The notes beneath the pieces are model-generated. The model saw only the letters and a list, made by a program, of their open reading frames with translations. It searched no databases and was not told where the DNA came from. Of a stretch of DNA of 64,000 bases, positions 18,833 to 26,672 are shown in pieces. The position numbers were made by a program, and so were the translations under genes. The DNA is taken from assembly GCA_044224905.1 (NCBI GenBank), contig JBGAJN010000001.1, forward strand, positions 1,922,001 to 1,986,000, in the 5' to 3' direction. Source of the stretch: JBGAJN01 sp044224905. Its GTDB lineage: Bacteria; Verrucomicrobiota; Verrucomicrobiia; Limisphaerales; JBGAJN01. How positions within the stretch are numbered: the stretch's first letter is position 1; the number at the start of each line of letters is the position of its first letter.

Positions 18833-19939
18833 GTGAAATACATCCACGATCAACCGGATTGGCCGAAGTTGCGCTGGGATGATGCCCGGCTGCTGCCGTT
18901 GCTGGCGGAGATCCGCCATCGCCAAGGGCGGCTACTCGGGCGGATGGAGGGACTCGGTTTCCGCCTCCGCGCCGAGGCGAGCCTGACCACGCTGACCGCG
19001 GATGTCATCCAATCGAGCGCCATCGAAGGCGAACGGCTGGATGCGGCTCAGGTGCGCTCTTCCATTGCCCGCCGGCTGGGACTTGATTTCGGCGGCAATG
19101 TCAAAACCAGCCGCGAGGTGGAAGGCGTGGTCGAGATGATGCTCGATGCGACTCAAAAATATGCCGAGCCGTTGACGGCGGAACGCCTGTTCGGCTGGCA
19201 CGCGGCATTGTTTCCCACCGGGCGCAGCGGGATGCGGCGCATCACGGTTGGCGCGTGGCGGCCTGCGTCGGCGGGGCCGATGCAGGTGGTGTCGGGTCCG
19301 ATCGGGCGGGAGCGGGTTCACTTTGAAGCACCGGAAGCCAAACGGCTCCGGCGGGAAGCGGCCGTTTTTCTCGACTGGTTTGAAAACACGGAGGACATTG
19401 ATCCCGTGCTGAAGGCGGGCATCGCGCATTTCTGGTTCGTGACGCTCCACCCGTTCGAGGATGGCAATGGTCGCATCAGCCGGGCCATCGCCGACATGGC
19501 CTTGGCGCGGGCGGAAGGCACACCGGAGCGGTTTTACAGCATGTCCACGCAGATCGAAGCCGAGAAGAAGGACTATTATCTCAAACTGGAGCAAAGCCAG
19601 AAGGGCGGCGTGGATATCACCGCCTGGCTGGAATGGTTTTTGGGCTGTCTGGGGCGTGCCATCGCGGGCGCAGAAACGGGACTGGCAGTGGTTCTGAAAA
19701 AGGCCAGGACGTGGGAGCGCATCAACAGCCGGACCTCGGTCAATGAACGGCAGCGCAAGGTCATCAACCGGCTGTTGGACGGATTCGAGGGCAAGCTCTC
19801 CACCTCGAAATACGCCAAGCTCGCCAAATGTTCCGGGGACACCGCGTTGCGCGACATCAAACTCCTGCTCGATCAAGGCATCCTGATTCAGGAGGAAGGC
19901 GGAGGCCGCAACACCAGCTACCGCCTTGCCGAGCCGTGA
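18833..19939 (+). CDS. Fic-family AMPylase-like protein with DUF4172 N-terminus and winged-helix C-terminus
   Basis: A 368-residue protein. I chose this GTG because GGAG lies 9 nt upstream and because DUF4172-Fic proteins begin '(M)KYIHDQPDWPKLRWD'; the ATG at 18782 falls inside the palindrome. The Fic core motif HPFEDGNGR is complete (about residues 206-214), with the catalytic His. The N-terminal inhibitory alpha-helix motif 'SSAIEGE' (about 61-67, S/T-x-x-x-E-G/N) is present, so the enzyme should be auto-inhibited (class II). A C-terminal helical region ends in a wHTH-like segment ('STSKYAKLAKCSGDTALRDIKLL'), which suggests DNA binding and autoregulation through the palindrome upstream. 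By family it transfers AMP or another NMP from NTP to a protein target. No separate antitoxin gene is visible. It stands alone on the + strand within an integrated element. Confidence 0.85.
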   Translation: MKYIHDQPDWPKLRWDDARLLPLLAEIRHRQGRLLGRMEGLGFRLRAEASLTTLTADVIQSSAIEGERLDAAQVRSSIARRLGLDFGGNVKTSREVEGVVEMMLDATQKYAEPLTAERLFGWHAALFPTGRSGMRRITVGAWRPASAGPMQVVSGPIGRERVHFEAPEAKRLRREAAVFLDWFENTEDIDPVLKAGIAHFWFVTLHPFEDGNGRISRAIADMALARAEGTPERFYSMSTQIEAEKKDYYLKLEQSQKGGVDITAWLEWFLGCLGRAIAGAETGLAVVLKKARTWERINSRTSVNERQRKVINRLLDGFEGKLSTSKYAKLAKCSGDTALRDIKLLLDQGILIQEEGGGRNTSYRLAEP

Positions 19940-19965
19940 AGGCTTCTGCCGTGAAACAGGCACGG

Positions 19966-20328
19966 TCAATCGGATTGGAGGACGCTTCTTTCCGGTGTTC
20001 CCTTCGAATCGCCAGTAACTCTGACGGATTCGTCGCGCGGACACTGACGCCGCGCATTCTTTCGTCGCCAGTATTGCCCGATCGTCTTGGTCGCTTCGTC
20101 GAGCCAATCGCGATCTGCTAGCAGCGTGATCAGTTCGATGGTGCTAAAATATTTCACCGCGTTCGGCTTGGGCTTCCCCAACGCCCGCAGCTTTCCCGCG
20201 CTGGCGAGAATCGCAACATCATCGGTCGAGCAGTTCAAAAGCTTTGCCACCTGCGATGCTTGTAGTCGGGCCGGAATGTCCTTGGCGGCCCACGTCGCTA
20301 ATGCCGCGTGCATCGTTTCGTTGCTCAT
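19966..20328 (-). CDS. Small excisionase/HTH-type DNA-binding protein
   Basis: A 120-residue protein starting MSNETMHAAL; AAGGAG sits 4-5 nt before this ATG and decides the start. The central part 'ASQVAKLLNCSTDDVAILASAGKLRAL' is a MerR/excisionase-type helix-turn-helix, followed by a wing ('KYFSTIELITLLAD') and a basic tail. It is the last gene of the leftward phage cluster, 35 nt after the 92-residue protein. A role as directionality factor or as regulator of the element is inferred from size and context. Confidence 0.65.
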   Translation of the reverse strand: MSNETMHAALATWAAKDIPARLQASQVAKLLNCSTDDVAILASAGKLRALGKPKPNAVKYFSTIELITLLADRDWLDEATKTIGQYWRRKNARRQCPRDESVRVTGDSKGTPERSVLQSD

Positions 20329-20363
20329 AAATCTCCTTCGCTTGGGTTCATAACAGGATTCGT

Positions 20364-20642
20364 TCAGAGTTGGCGGAGGCGGTAGAACTTGCTCGCGGCC
20401 TTGGTGGACTCGGTGACGCCAAGATACCCGTCCACGCCCGGCGCGGGCGGCGAGGCCGGCACCCACGTCACCAGGTTGGTGGACGCTTCCAGTTGGTAAA
20501 GTTTCCCGCTGTCCGTCCAGAAGCGCACCGTGATCTTTCCAGCGCTGTGTTCCACCATGGGCGGGTTGTCCGCCTTGCCCAACTGGTAAATAAGACAAGC
20601 GGCGACGAGTCCCAATAGCGAGGTGATGCTTGACGGCTTCAT
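20364..20642 (-). CDS. Small exported protein with Verrucomicrobia-type C-terminal tail, in phage operon
   Basis: A 92-residue protein with a signal or membrane segment at the N-terminus ('SSITSLLGLVAACLIYQLG'), then 'YQLEASTNLVTWVPAS' and the ending 'KFYRLRQL'. This is the same domain type (Y-x-L-x-A-S-T-N-L...W...FYR) that closes the giant secreted proteins at 3.7, 12 and 17.7 kb and the protein at 25.6 kb. Its ATG overlaps the stop of the preceding 60-residue gene (ATGA), so it is translated as part of the phage-like operon. Function unknown; a cell-envelope or lysis-related role is only a guess. Confidence 0.65.
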   Translation of the reverse strand: MKPSSITSLLGLVAACLIYQLGKADNPPMVEHSAGKITVRFWTDSGKLYQLEASTNLVTWVPASPPAPGVDGYLGVTESTKAASKFYRLRQL

Positions 20643-20821
20643 GGTGTAAGTGGTCTGCGCCCGCTCTTCGTTTCGCGTTGGTTCAACAGAGCGACCATTT
20701 CCTCCGCGCCCTTTTCCGTGCAGCCGGCGCACATCAGCTTGAAGCGACCCTCACTTAACGCAGCGATGATGCCCCAACCCTCGCGCTCGTTAAGAAAGCA
20801 GACGCAGAATTTGGCACTCAT
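20639..20821 (-). CDS. 60-residue phage-operon protein of unknown function
   Basis: Begins MSAKFCVCFLNEREGW at an ATG that overlaps the stop of the upstream gene (ATGA). Three cysteines, two of them in 'LMCAGCTEKG'. No family recognised. Its own stop overlaps the start of the next gene in the same way, so three consecutive genes are translationally coupled, which supports it as real despite its size. Confidence 0.6.
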   Translation of the reverse strand: MSAKFCVCFLNEREGWGIIAALSEGRFKLMCAGCTEKGAEEMVALLNQRETKSGRRPLTP

Positions 20822-21105
20822 TTCGGTTTGCTCCTTTCCTCCATGAGGATGGACACGCGATCCACCGTGCGCGTGAGCAGCACTTGGCTTTCCGCGAGCG
20901 CATTCAATGTGCGCTTCATCTCTCGACGCTCCTCCGTCGCGAAGTCCTGGCGCAACTCTACATTGGCGACACGCTTGTCCAGGCTGAACCACATCGTCGT
21001 CAGCACCGCGCCCATCGAAGCGAGTTGCAGGATGTGTCCCAGCGTAATCTCGGGGTTGAAATGAACCCGCCGACGCAGCGGCTCGTTATTGATTTCGTTG
21101 TTCAT
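20818..21105 (-). CDS. Membrane-anchored coiled-coil phage protein (holin/lysis-cassette-like)
   Basis: A 95-residue protein from MNNEINNEPL; GGAGG lies about 7 nt upstream and its ATG overlaps the stop of the previous gene (ATGA). There is one hydrophobic helix ('ITLGHILQLASMGAVLTTMW') and then a charged coiled coil ('VANVELRQDFATEERREMKR'). This layout is common in small phage lysis-cassette proteins, but no family signature is certain. Confidence 0.6.
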   Translation of the reverse strand: MNNEINNEPLRRRVHFNPEITLGHILQLASMGAVLTTMWFSLDKRVANVELRQDFATEERREMKRTLNALAESQVLLTRTVDRVSILMEERSKPK

Positions 21106-21473
21106 GCGAAAACCCTCCGGGCGTGAAACACGCACAACTGGCACGAGGAGTCTTCCTGCGCCAAAACAATGTCGCGCCGGATGCCACTTGCGGCCTCGAT
21201 GACGTAGTCACCGGCGCGCGGCCCCGGCACCGAAGCCAGCTCCGACGCGCGAATCCAAATCTTCGTGTCGCCCGGATGCACCATTGTGCCATCCGTCGCC
21301 GTCACACTCACCGGTGCGACCAGCATCCGTACGGACGCAGTATGCGTGACCGCTGGCGGATCTCCGGCTTCGCGCTTGTAAACCGCCTCGACAACGACTT
21401 GGCCGTAGATGCCAAACATCGTCTCGATGGCGTCGCGCACTATCGCGGGCAAGGGTAGGGGAGTCATCGCCAT
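21102..21473 (-). CDS. Phage head-closure/tail-completion-like structural protein
   Basis: A 123-residue protein starting MAMTPLPLPAIVRDAI. Beta-rich ('QVVVEAVYKREAG', 'VSVTATDGTMVHPGDTKIWI', 'GDYVIEAASGIRRDIV'), as in small head-tail joining proteins. It follows the DnaT-like gene by 11 nt, the usual place for such a protein in a phage head operon. Identification rests on position and composition. Confidence 0.5.
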   Translation of the reverse strand: MAMTPLPLPAIVRDAIETMFGIYGQVVVEAVYKREAGDPPAVTHTASVRMLVAPVSVTATDGTMVHPGDTKIWIRASELASVPGPRAGDYVIEAASGIRRDIVLAQEDSSCQLCVFHARRVFA

Positions 21474-21484
21474 AACGTCTGGAG

Positions 21485-22009
21485 TTAAGTCCGAACTAGT
21501 CGTGCCATGCCGTTTTGGCGTCTCACGAGGTCGCCGTATCTGGCGAGCATGTCTTGCACCAGCGCAGTGAGAACTGGACGCCGGTCCGCCTTGTCAAAAA
21601 CCACGGTTGCACCAGCGAGGCTCGTTGAGAGCACGCCCTCGCCCGCGGGGGCACTCGTGCGGTCGGCAATCAAAAGTTCCCGCGCCATCTCACACGTCGC
21701 CTCGACGATCGGCCTCGGCACGACGTTGCTCTCCACGACTTCACCAGTGGCCGCATCGGGAGCCGGACAATCCGCACGAGGCCATTGCAGCGACTGAGTG
21801 GTGGAGTTGCGGTTTCCTCTAAAGGTGAACTCGCTATCAATCAGGCGGGTTGCCATCGCGAGCGCCTTGTCTTTGTCGCCTGCGCTCGCGGCAGTCCAGG
21901 CCGACGCGTAGAGATGGGCCTCATGATAAGCGGTGCAATCGACGACACTGGCATACGTGTTCGCGTTCGCGAGTCCCGTCCCGTCTTCTTTGATCAACAC
22001 GAGCGCCAT
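21485..22009 (-). CDS. Phage head-tail connector-like protein (DnaT-like fold)
   Basis: A 174-residue protein starting MALVLIKEDGTGLANANTY. The N-terminus 'EDGTGLANANTYASVVDCTAYHEAH' and following helical part ('DKDKALAMATRLIDSEFTFRG') match the DnaT-like/head-tail connector proteins found after capsid genes in many phages. Its start overlaps the stop of the 148-residue gene by one base (TAATG), so the two are coupled. Confidence 0.7.
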   Translation of the reverse strand: MALVLIKEDGTGLANANTYASVVDCTAYHEAHLYASAWTAASAGDKDKALAMATRLIDSEFTFRGNRNSTTQSLQWPRADCPAPDAATGEVVESNVVPRPIVEATCEMARELLIADRTSAPAGEGVLSTSLAGATVVFDKADRRPVLTALVQDMLARYGDLVRRQNGMARLVRT

Positions 22010-22455
22010 TATTTTGCGATGCCTCCCGGTGAACGCGCAGTGACGGCCATCGCACGCACTTCACGCCATGGCTGCGTCCGGCGAGTTTCCGCGCCGACCG
22101 CGTGTGTCCGACGGAACACCTGCTCGCCGATCTTTACCAACGCGGCCACTACATAACCTTTCCCGTGCGGCCCGTCGTAGGCGTCCACTTGCACTGCGCC
22201 CTCCAGCTTCGCCGGCAAGGCGAGGCCCAGATTCAGCGTTGCCCAGGATTCCGCCTGATACGCCGGTTTCAACGTCGCATCCAAATCGCCTTTATCGCCG
22301 TCGACGGGAATCGTGGTCGGCGTGCGCAAGCCCTGCCAGTAGCGCCCGCGAGAAGTCACGTAGGCCGCCTGCTTCGCGCCCAGCGCCGTCACCAGATCGG
22401 CCAGGGCCGCGTCCAGCTTCGCCTCCGTGTCTTCGTAACCTTTGGGTAAAGCCAT
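22009..22455 (-). CDS. Phage structural-cluster protein, unknown family
   Basis: A 148-residue protein starting MALPKGYEDTEAKLDA. An N-terminal helix ('EAKLDAALADLVTALGAKQAAYV') is followed by a beta-rich part ('AKLEGAVQVDAYDGPHGKGYV'). It lies 6 nt after the LamG gene and is coupled to the connector gene. No family recognised; a minor virion protein is likely from context. Confidence 0.6.
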   Translation of the reverse strand: MALPKGYEDTEAKLDAALADLVTALGAKQAAYVTSRGRYWQGLRTPTTIPVDGDKGDLDATLKPAYQAESWATLNLGLALPAKLEGAVQVDAYDGPHGKGYVVAALVKIGEQVFRRTHAVGAETRRTQPWREVRAMAVTARSPGGIAK

Positions 22456-22461
22456 AACTTC

Positions 22462-23292
22462 TCAATGCCACGCGCCGGCATAATACTCGCGCCCTGCCCC
22501 GGCATTGAACAGGTCGTCGATCTCCGAGGGCGACAACAGCGTCGCCGGCCAATAGGCCACGGAGTCCACCGGACTGTTAAGCAGGTTCACCGCGTAATGG
22601 CCGAGCAACCAATCCTGACCGTTGGCAGGCGAGAAGTTCACCGGCGGGTTCTGAATGGTGTAGGTCCCCATCGTGACACCGCCCGGAGCATCCTCGGCCT
22701 TCACGCCGACGCGAATCTGCTGGTTCGCGTAGTCGAATTGGAAACAGACGAAATTCCATTTGCCCACTTCGTAGGTGCCGCCGCCCACATTGGCGCTCCA
22801 CTCATATTCCGTCCCGTTCACTGACTCCATCCACATGTCGAAGTAGATGCCACCTGCCCCAATGTAACTTTGGCCAAGCGAGAACTGGCCGCCATCCTTC
22901 CAAAGCAACGTCCCCAACTCATCGGCCCGTGGGTAGAACCACAGCGCACACGTCATCGAACTGCCCGCCGGCGTCAGCAATTCCGCCCGCTCGGGTTGAC
23001 TCAGATATTGCACGCTCCCGGCGTCGACGTCCGCCGCCGTTCCGAGCTTGCCCGCGATGCTTCCGGGATTGTTGTTCGCGGTCCAGTCCGCGGACCCCAC
23101 CGAATCGAACCGCGTCCCGCTCACTTCCTCCAGCCGCCAGAACGCGCCCGGCGCGGGAATCAAAATCGGCGGCGGTGGTGGCGTCGGCACGACCAAGCGT
23201 CGGCGTCGCCGCTTTTGAAGATACAGCGCCCACGCCTGCGGCTGTTGCCGAAGCGTGCCCATGCGCGGCAAGGTTTCAAACGGTGGCGACAT
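22462..23292 (-). CDS. LamG-domain protein within phage head operon
   Basis: A 276-residue protein. The first 45 residues are basic and proline-rich ('KRRRRRLVVPTPPPPPI'); the remainder is one LamG_3/concanavalin domain ('GAFWRLEEVSGTRFDSVGSA', 'MTCALWFYPRADELGTLLW', 'VDSVAYWPATLLSPSEIDDL'). Such domains bind glycans. Placed between capsid and connector genes, it may be a head decoration or surface-binding protein; this is inference. It overlaps the preceding small gene by 17 nt. Confidence 0.7.
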   Translation of the reverse strand: MSPPFETLPRMGTLRQQPQAWALYLQKRRRRRLVVPTPPPPPILIPAPGAFWRLEEVSGTRFDSVGSADWTANNNPGSIAGKLGTAADVDAGSVQYLSQPERAELLTPAGSSMTCALWFYPRADELGTLLWKDGGQFSLGQSYIGAGGIYFDMWMESVNGTEYEWSANVGGGTYEVGKWNFVCFQFDYANQQIRVGVKAEDAPGGVTMGTYTIQNPPVNFSPANGQDWLLGHYAVNLLNSPVDSVAYWPATLLSPSEIDDLFNAGAGREYYAGAWH

Positions 23293-23446
23293 GTTGCGGA
23301 CGACGCTCCTTTGCCTTGCCCGCGACCGCAGGCGCCTGTGGTGTGGGAGCCGACGGCAAGTCCTCGGGCACCGGAGCGGCGACCGTCGACTGGGGAGGAA
23401 TCAACGGCCGCCGCTTCCGGCGAATGATGGGGAGTAATTTGTCCAT
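23276..23446 (-). CDS. Possible 56-residue phage protein
   Basis: From MDKLLPIIRRKRRPL, basic then Pro/Ala-rich ('PQSTVAAPVPEDLPSAPTPQ'). It fills the gap between the capsid gene and the LamG gene and its end overlaps the LamG start. No Shine-Dalgarno is evident and no family is recognised, so it is uncertain. Confidence 0.4.
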   Translation of the reverse strand: MDKLLPIIRRKRRPLIPPQSTVAAPVPEDLPSAPTPQAPAVAGKAKERRPQHVATV

Positions 23447-23482
23447 GACTTTGCGCGAAGCGCCGTGGCCGAGGCGCAAGCC

Positions 23483-24493
23483 TCAGTTGTTGTGGTCGAT
23501 GGCGACGATGCGGACGTTCTTGTTCTCCCACACGCGCGTCCAGTTCGCACCGTTCTCCAACTCCGCGTTCGTCGGCGAATCACCGGCGACTGATGCCGAT
23601 GTGAACTTCACGCCCCGAGGATGCAAAATGTAGCGACGCCGATTGATCAGCACCGTGTCGCTGTCCAGCGGCACCCGCGCCACCTCGACGCCTTCCGTGC
23701 CGAAGCCGCCTTCGAGTGGAGTGCCGTCCAAGGGCGCTACGCCGCGGCCGAACGCACCGGGACCGAACAGGAAGCTCGTGTAAACGAAACCACTCGTGGT
23801 GCCCGCGCGCACCGGCAACGAATCGTCCACCACCACGCGCCGGCCTTGAAACGTCTTGATCATCGACTTGGCCTCGCTGTCGGGGATGAAGTCGATCAGG
23901 TCGAGTTTCCGCAGCGCCGCCTCGGTCGCCGAGTGAATGGCGATCGCCGTCAAGCGGTCGCCGCGGTCACCGAGTTTCTGCGTCGCATCCACGAACGTGA
24001 GGCCATTGAGCTTGGTCGCATCCGACACGCTGCCCGTCGCTTCTGCGCCGATGGCGAGCTTGTTGCCCGACATGGAGCCGGCGGCGAACATGCCCTTGAG
24101 GCTGGAGATGATCAGTCCCTCGTCGGTGCGCGCCCAATACTCCGCCACCAGGTCCACGATGGCCTGCATCGGGTCATCCCCCGACACGACCTTCGCGAGA
24201 TGGTTCACGCTCCACACCTGCGCATCGTTGTGGATGCGCGCGATGTCCTGGTCGGCTGCGATCTTGTTCACGGCGAGTGAACCTGAATCGCTGAGGATCT
24301 GCCGCGCCGCCGTAAGGTCCTTCCAGAACGGCATCTTCACTTCCCGCCCGCCGCCCGCGGCGAGCGTGTTGAACTCGGGCGCCGATTCCACGATGCCCGA
24401 CTGACCGAACGCGGACAGTTCCGCTGTCCGCTCGATCGCATACTTCTCGAATTCTGTGGGGATGATCACATCCGCCACTGCAGTCTTTGCCAT
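23483..24493 (-). CDS. Phage major capsid protein
   Basis: A 336-residue protein starting MAKTAVADVIIPTEFEKYAI. It resembles coat/major capsid proteins of tailed phages: an N-terminal helix ('FEKYAIERTAELSAFGQSGIV'), an E-loop-like stretch ('GREVKMPFWKDLT'), a helical spine region ('DPMQAIVDLVAEYWARTDEG') and the typical 'NGLTFVDATQKLGD', 'AIAIHSATEAALRKL' and 'GRRVVVDDSLPVRAGT' segments. It follows the scaffold-like gene by 24 nt. It appears complete, with no internal stop or frameshift. The rest of the phage (terminase, most of portal, tail) is missing from the window. Confidence 0.85.
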   Translation of the reverse strand: MAKTAVADVIIPTEFEKYAIERTAELSAFGQSGIVESAPEFNTLAAGGGREVKMPFWKDLTAARQILSDSGSLAVNKIAADQDIARIHNDAQVWSVNHLAKVVSGDDPMQAIVDLVAEYWARTDEGLIISSLKGMFAAGSMSGNKLAIGAEATGSVSDATKLNGLTFVDATQKLGDRGDRLTAIAIHSATEAALRKLDLIDFIPDSEAKSMIKTFQGRRVVVDDSLPVRAGTTSGFVYTSFLFGPGAFGRGVAPLDGTPLEGGFGTEGVEVARVPLDSDTVLINRRRYILHPRGVKFTSASVAGDSPTNAELENGANWTRVWENKNVRIVAIDHNN

Positions 24494-24517
24494 AGTCGTT
24501 TCTCCGGTTGTGACCCG

Positions 24518-25300
24518 TTAGGCTACGGCCTTCAGGCGCGCGGCCAGCGAAGGGTCGGATTTAGTGAGTCGCATTTGCTCCGTGAGGTTCCAGGTCTCGC
24601 GCTTGAACGGGTTCTTCACTGAGCCATGCGGTTTGGCACCTCCACCGGAGGCGTTGCCGGCGGCACCGCCGCCAGCGTTGGATTCAAAGAGGTGCGGCGC
24701 TTCCGCGACTTGCGCGTCCACCCACTCCTCCAAAGTCATCGGGGTCAGGCCGTCGCGGCCGTAACGCACCGTCTTACCATCGGCCTCGAAGGCCGTGGGC
24801 ACGCCGTTCACCAGCCGGAACACGCTGCGCGCCCGCGCCGTTATGTCGGTGATGGCCGTCGGCCGCAGCCCGCGCTTGGTGGCGACCGTCGTCACGCCTT
24901 GGTCGATCTGAATCGAGGTCAGCCGCGCGGTGAGCGCATCGCGCTCAGCGCTGAGCGCGCCCACCTGTTTGTCGAAGTCTGCCTTGACGTTTTTGAGACG
25001 CCCTTCGAAGACTTTTTCGATCTCCGCCCGTTGGCCGCCCGCCAGGGCCTGCGCCTCTTCGAGTTGGCGCTTCTCTTCGGCGAGCGCCTTCACCTGCTCG
25101 GGGTCGATGCCCTCGAAGCGCTGCTTGAGTTCATCGCGCTCCTTGATCAGCGCGACGTTGTTGGCGCGGAACTCGTCGAGCTTCGACTTGTCTGCCGCGC
25201 CATCCACATCGAGCACCCACGCGCCCTCACGCTCCGCGTAAAGGGACAAATGTTCGGCGGGGATTTCATCCTTCGACTTGAACTTGAATTTGAGTGGCAT
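24518..25300 (-). CDS. Phage scaffolding protein
   Basis: A 260-residue protein from MPLKFKFKSKDEIP. A short N-terminal domain ('AEHLSLYAEREGAWVLDVDG') precedes a long coiled coil (about 50-130: 'LIKERDELKQRFEGIDPEQV'). A helical C-terminal part with a Gly-rich linker ('ESNAGGGAAGNASGGG') and a basic end follow. This is the layout of head scaffolding proteins, and it directly precedes the capsid gene. In an intact phage the portal gene would stand upstream; here a DNRLRE/DUF1501/DUF1800 block begins instead. Confidence 0.8.
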   Translation of the reverse strand: MPLKFKFKSKDEIPAEHLSLYAEREGAWVLDVDGAADKSKLDEFRANNVALIKERDELKQRFEGIDPEQVKALAEEKRQLEEAQALAGGQRAEIEKVFEGRLKNVKADFDKQVGALSAERDALTARLTSIQIDQGVTTVATKRGLRPTAITDITARARSVFRLVNGVPTAFEADGKTVRYGRDGLTPMTLEEWVDAQVAEAPHLFESNAGGGAAGNASGGGAKPHGSVKNPFKRETWNLTEQMRLTKSDPSLAARLKAVA

Positions 25301-25605
25301 AGTTGTCGCCACGCACGGCGCGGCGCCCAACTTCTACACCCGGTTTTTCGCGCGAGAGGGATCGGCTCTTCTAATGAGCTTCTTGCCCTAGCATGCTCCC
25401 ACTCCGACACGAAACCACCCGAAGCTGCGCGAAGAAGATTTTTCGAAAACTCGCTTGACGCGTTTTATCGCCGGCAACTCTTGGGCTTCACCGAGACCAA
25501 CCGCTCGTGTCCGTCGGCGAGACTTTGCATCCCAAAAGCGTCATATGCCTGCGCCAGCAGCCGCAGTGAATTACGGACGCGCGCTTTCCCTTCACCCCAG
25601 CCCTC
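25301..25605. other. Non-coding junction between phage cluster and host-type block
   Basis: No gene is evident on either strand. It contains a piece reading 'CCTTCACCCCAGCCCTC' next to the stop of the DNRLRE gene, a kind of sequence often repeated between genes in this phylum. Otherwise it holds nothing I can name. Confidence 0.45.
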
Positions 25606-26586
25606 TCAGGGGGCGATGACGCGAAAGAAGCGGTTCGTCTGCGTCGGCGGGAGGGGGTCGAGCACGAGCACATTGGTGGTGTCGGGCGAGGCGGGGAGAT
25701 TCAGCAAGGTCAGCCAGCCACCGTCCAACACGGAGGCCGCCTGCACCTGGTAGTTTTGGCCACCTTCGGCGGTGAACTGGAACGCAAGCGCGTTGCTGAC
25801 GATGCCGACCTGCTCCAGACGCGGGCGGGGAACGAAGTCGATCTCCAGGCGCGGATAGTTGCTGCCCGACTCCGGGGTGCGCAACCGCTTGGCCGTCCAG
25901 TGCGAATTTTCATCCGCGCCTTTGAACATCCAGCCGTGGTTGCTCTCCGGATGGTCGAGCCAGAACTGCACGTCCTCCACCAGCGGACCGCTCGTGGCTT
26001 CAGTGGAGTAGATTTCATTGAGCGTCCGGCCGATGCCGGAGATCGAGCCGCTGACCAGCGGCCGGTAGTCAACGCCCGGCGCGCCGCCCGGAAAACCCCA
26101 CCCGACCAAAGGCGTCTCCCGGAAATTCCAGCACGGTTCACCCGGTTCAGCCGGCCGGCCGAGCATGCCGGGAAAGGAGCGTGAGCCGTTGGTTCCAGCG
26201 CCCTGCGTCCAGGGCACGAGCATCCGATGGATGTTCAAATCCAGCGCGTTTGCATCGGGGTCCTGCGACGCGCCGGACACCCACACGACAAGGCGGACGG
26301 ACCGGATGCGCGCGCCGGCGGGGACCGCGCCCGCGATGTTGAATTTGAAGAGGGCGCGGTTGCGGCAATAGCCGGGCTGGTTGGTGGTGCCGCACAAAGC
26401 GTTCTGGATGTTGCCGCAGGTGACGTAGCTCTCCGCGCCGAGATTGTTGTTGGGAAACGTCTCGATCAGGCTGGTTTCGGCCACGGTGGTGATCTCGGCG
26501 ACTTCGGCGCGAGCCGGCAAGGGCAGCATGGCGAGCAGCGAGGCCAAGGTGATCAGGGCCAAACGCCGACGCATGAGGTCAACCAT
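25606..26586 (-). CDS. Exported DNRLRE-domain protein with C-terminal tail domain
   Basis: A 326-residue protein; the start is MVDLMRRRLAL or the internal MRRRLAL four codons on. Signal peptide 'LALITLASLLAMLPLPARAE'. A DNRLRE-type domain follows ('ETSLIETFPNNNLGAESYVT', 'RALFKFNIAGAVPAGARIRS', 'LVVWVSGA'), in which six or more cysteines/tryptophans are kept. The C-terminus has 'YQVQAASVLDGGWLTL' and ends 'RFFRVIAP', a divergent version of the FYRVLLGP tail. It is the last gene of the sigma/anti-sigma/DUF1800/DUF1501 cluster (86 nt after DUF1501). Surface attachment or matrix role inferred. Confidence 0.7.
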   Translation of the reverse strand: MVDLMRRRLALITLASLLAMLPLPARAEVAEITTVAETSLIETFPNNNLGAESYVTCGNIQNALCGTTNQPGYCRNRALFKFNIAGAVPAGARIRSVRLVVWVSGASQDPDANALDLNIHRMLVPWTQGAGTNGSRSFPGMLGRPAEPGEPCWNFRETPLVGWGFPGGAPGVDYRPLVSGSISGIGRTLNEIYSTEATSGPLVEDVQFWLDHPESNHGWMFKGADENSHWTAKRLRTPESGSNYPRLEIDFVPRPRLEQVGIVSNALAFQFTAEGGQNYQVQAASVLDGGWLTLLNLPASPDTTNVLVLDPLPPTQTNRFFRVIAP

Positions 26587-26672
26587 CGATGAAGGTAGGC
26601 GGACACTTGCGCTCCGGAAGCGGGAAAGCCCGCACCGCGAGAAATTGCCCGATCCCACTTCAACGTTCGGAT

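Noticed and set aside
25585..25615. 'CCTTCACCCCAGCCCTC' stretch as a mobile repeat unit
   Set aside because: Only one clear copy was noticed in this window, so a repeat family cannot be supported from here.
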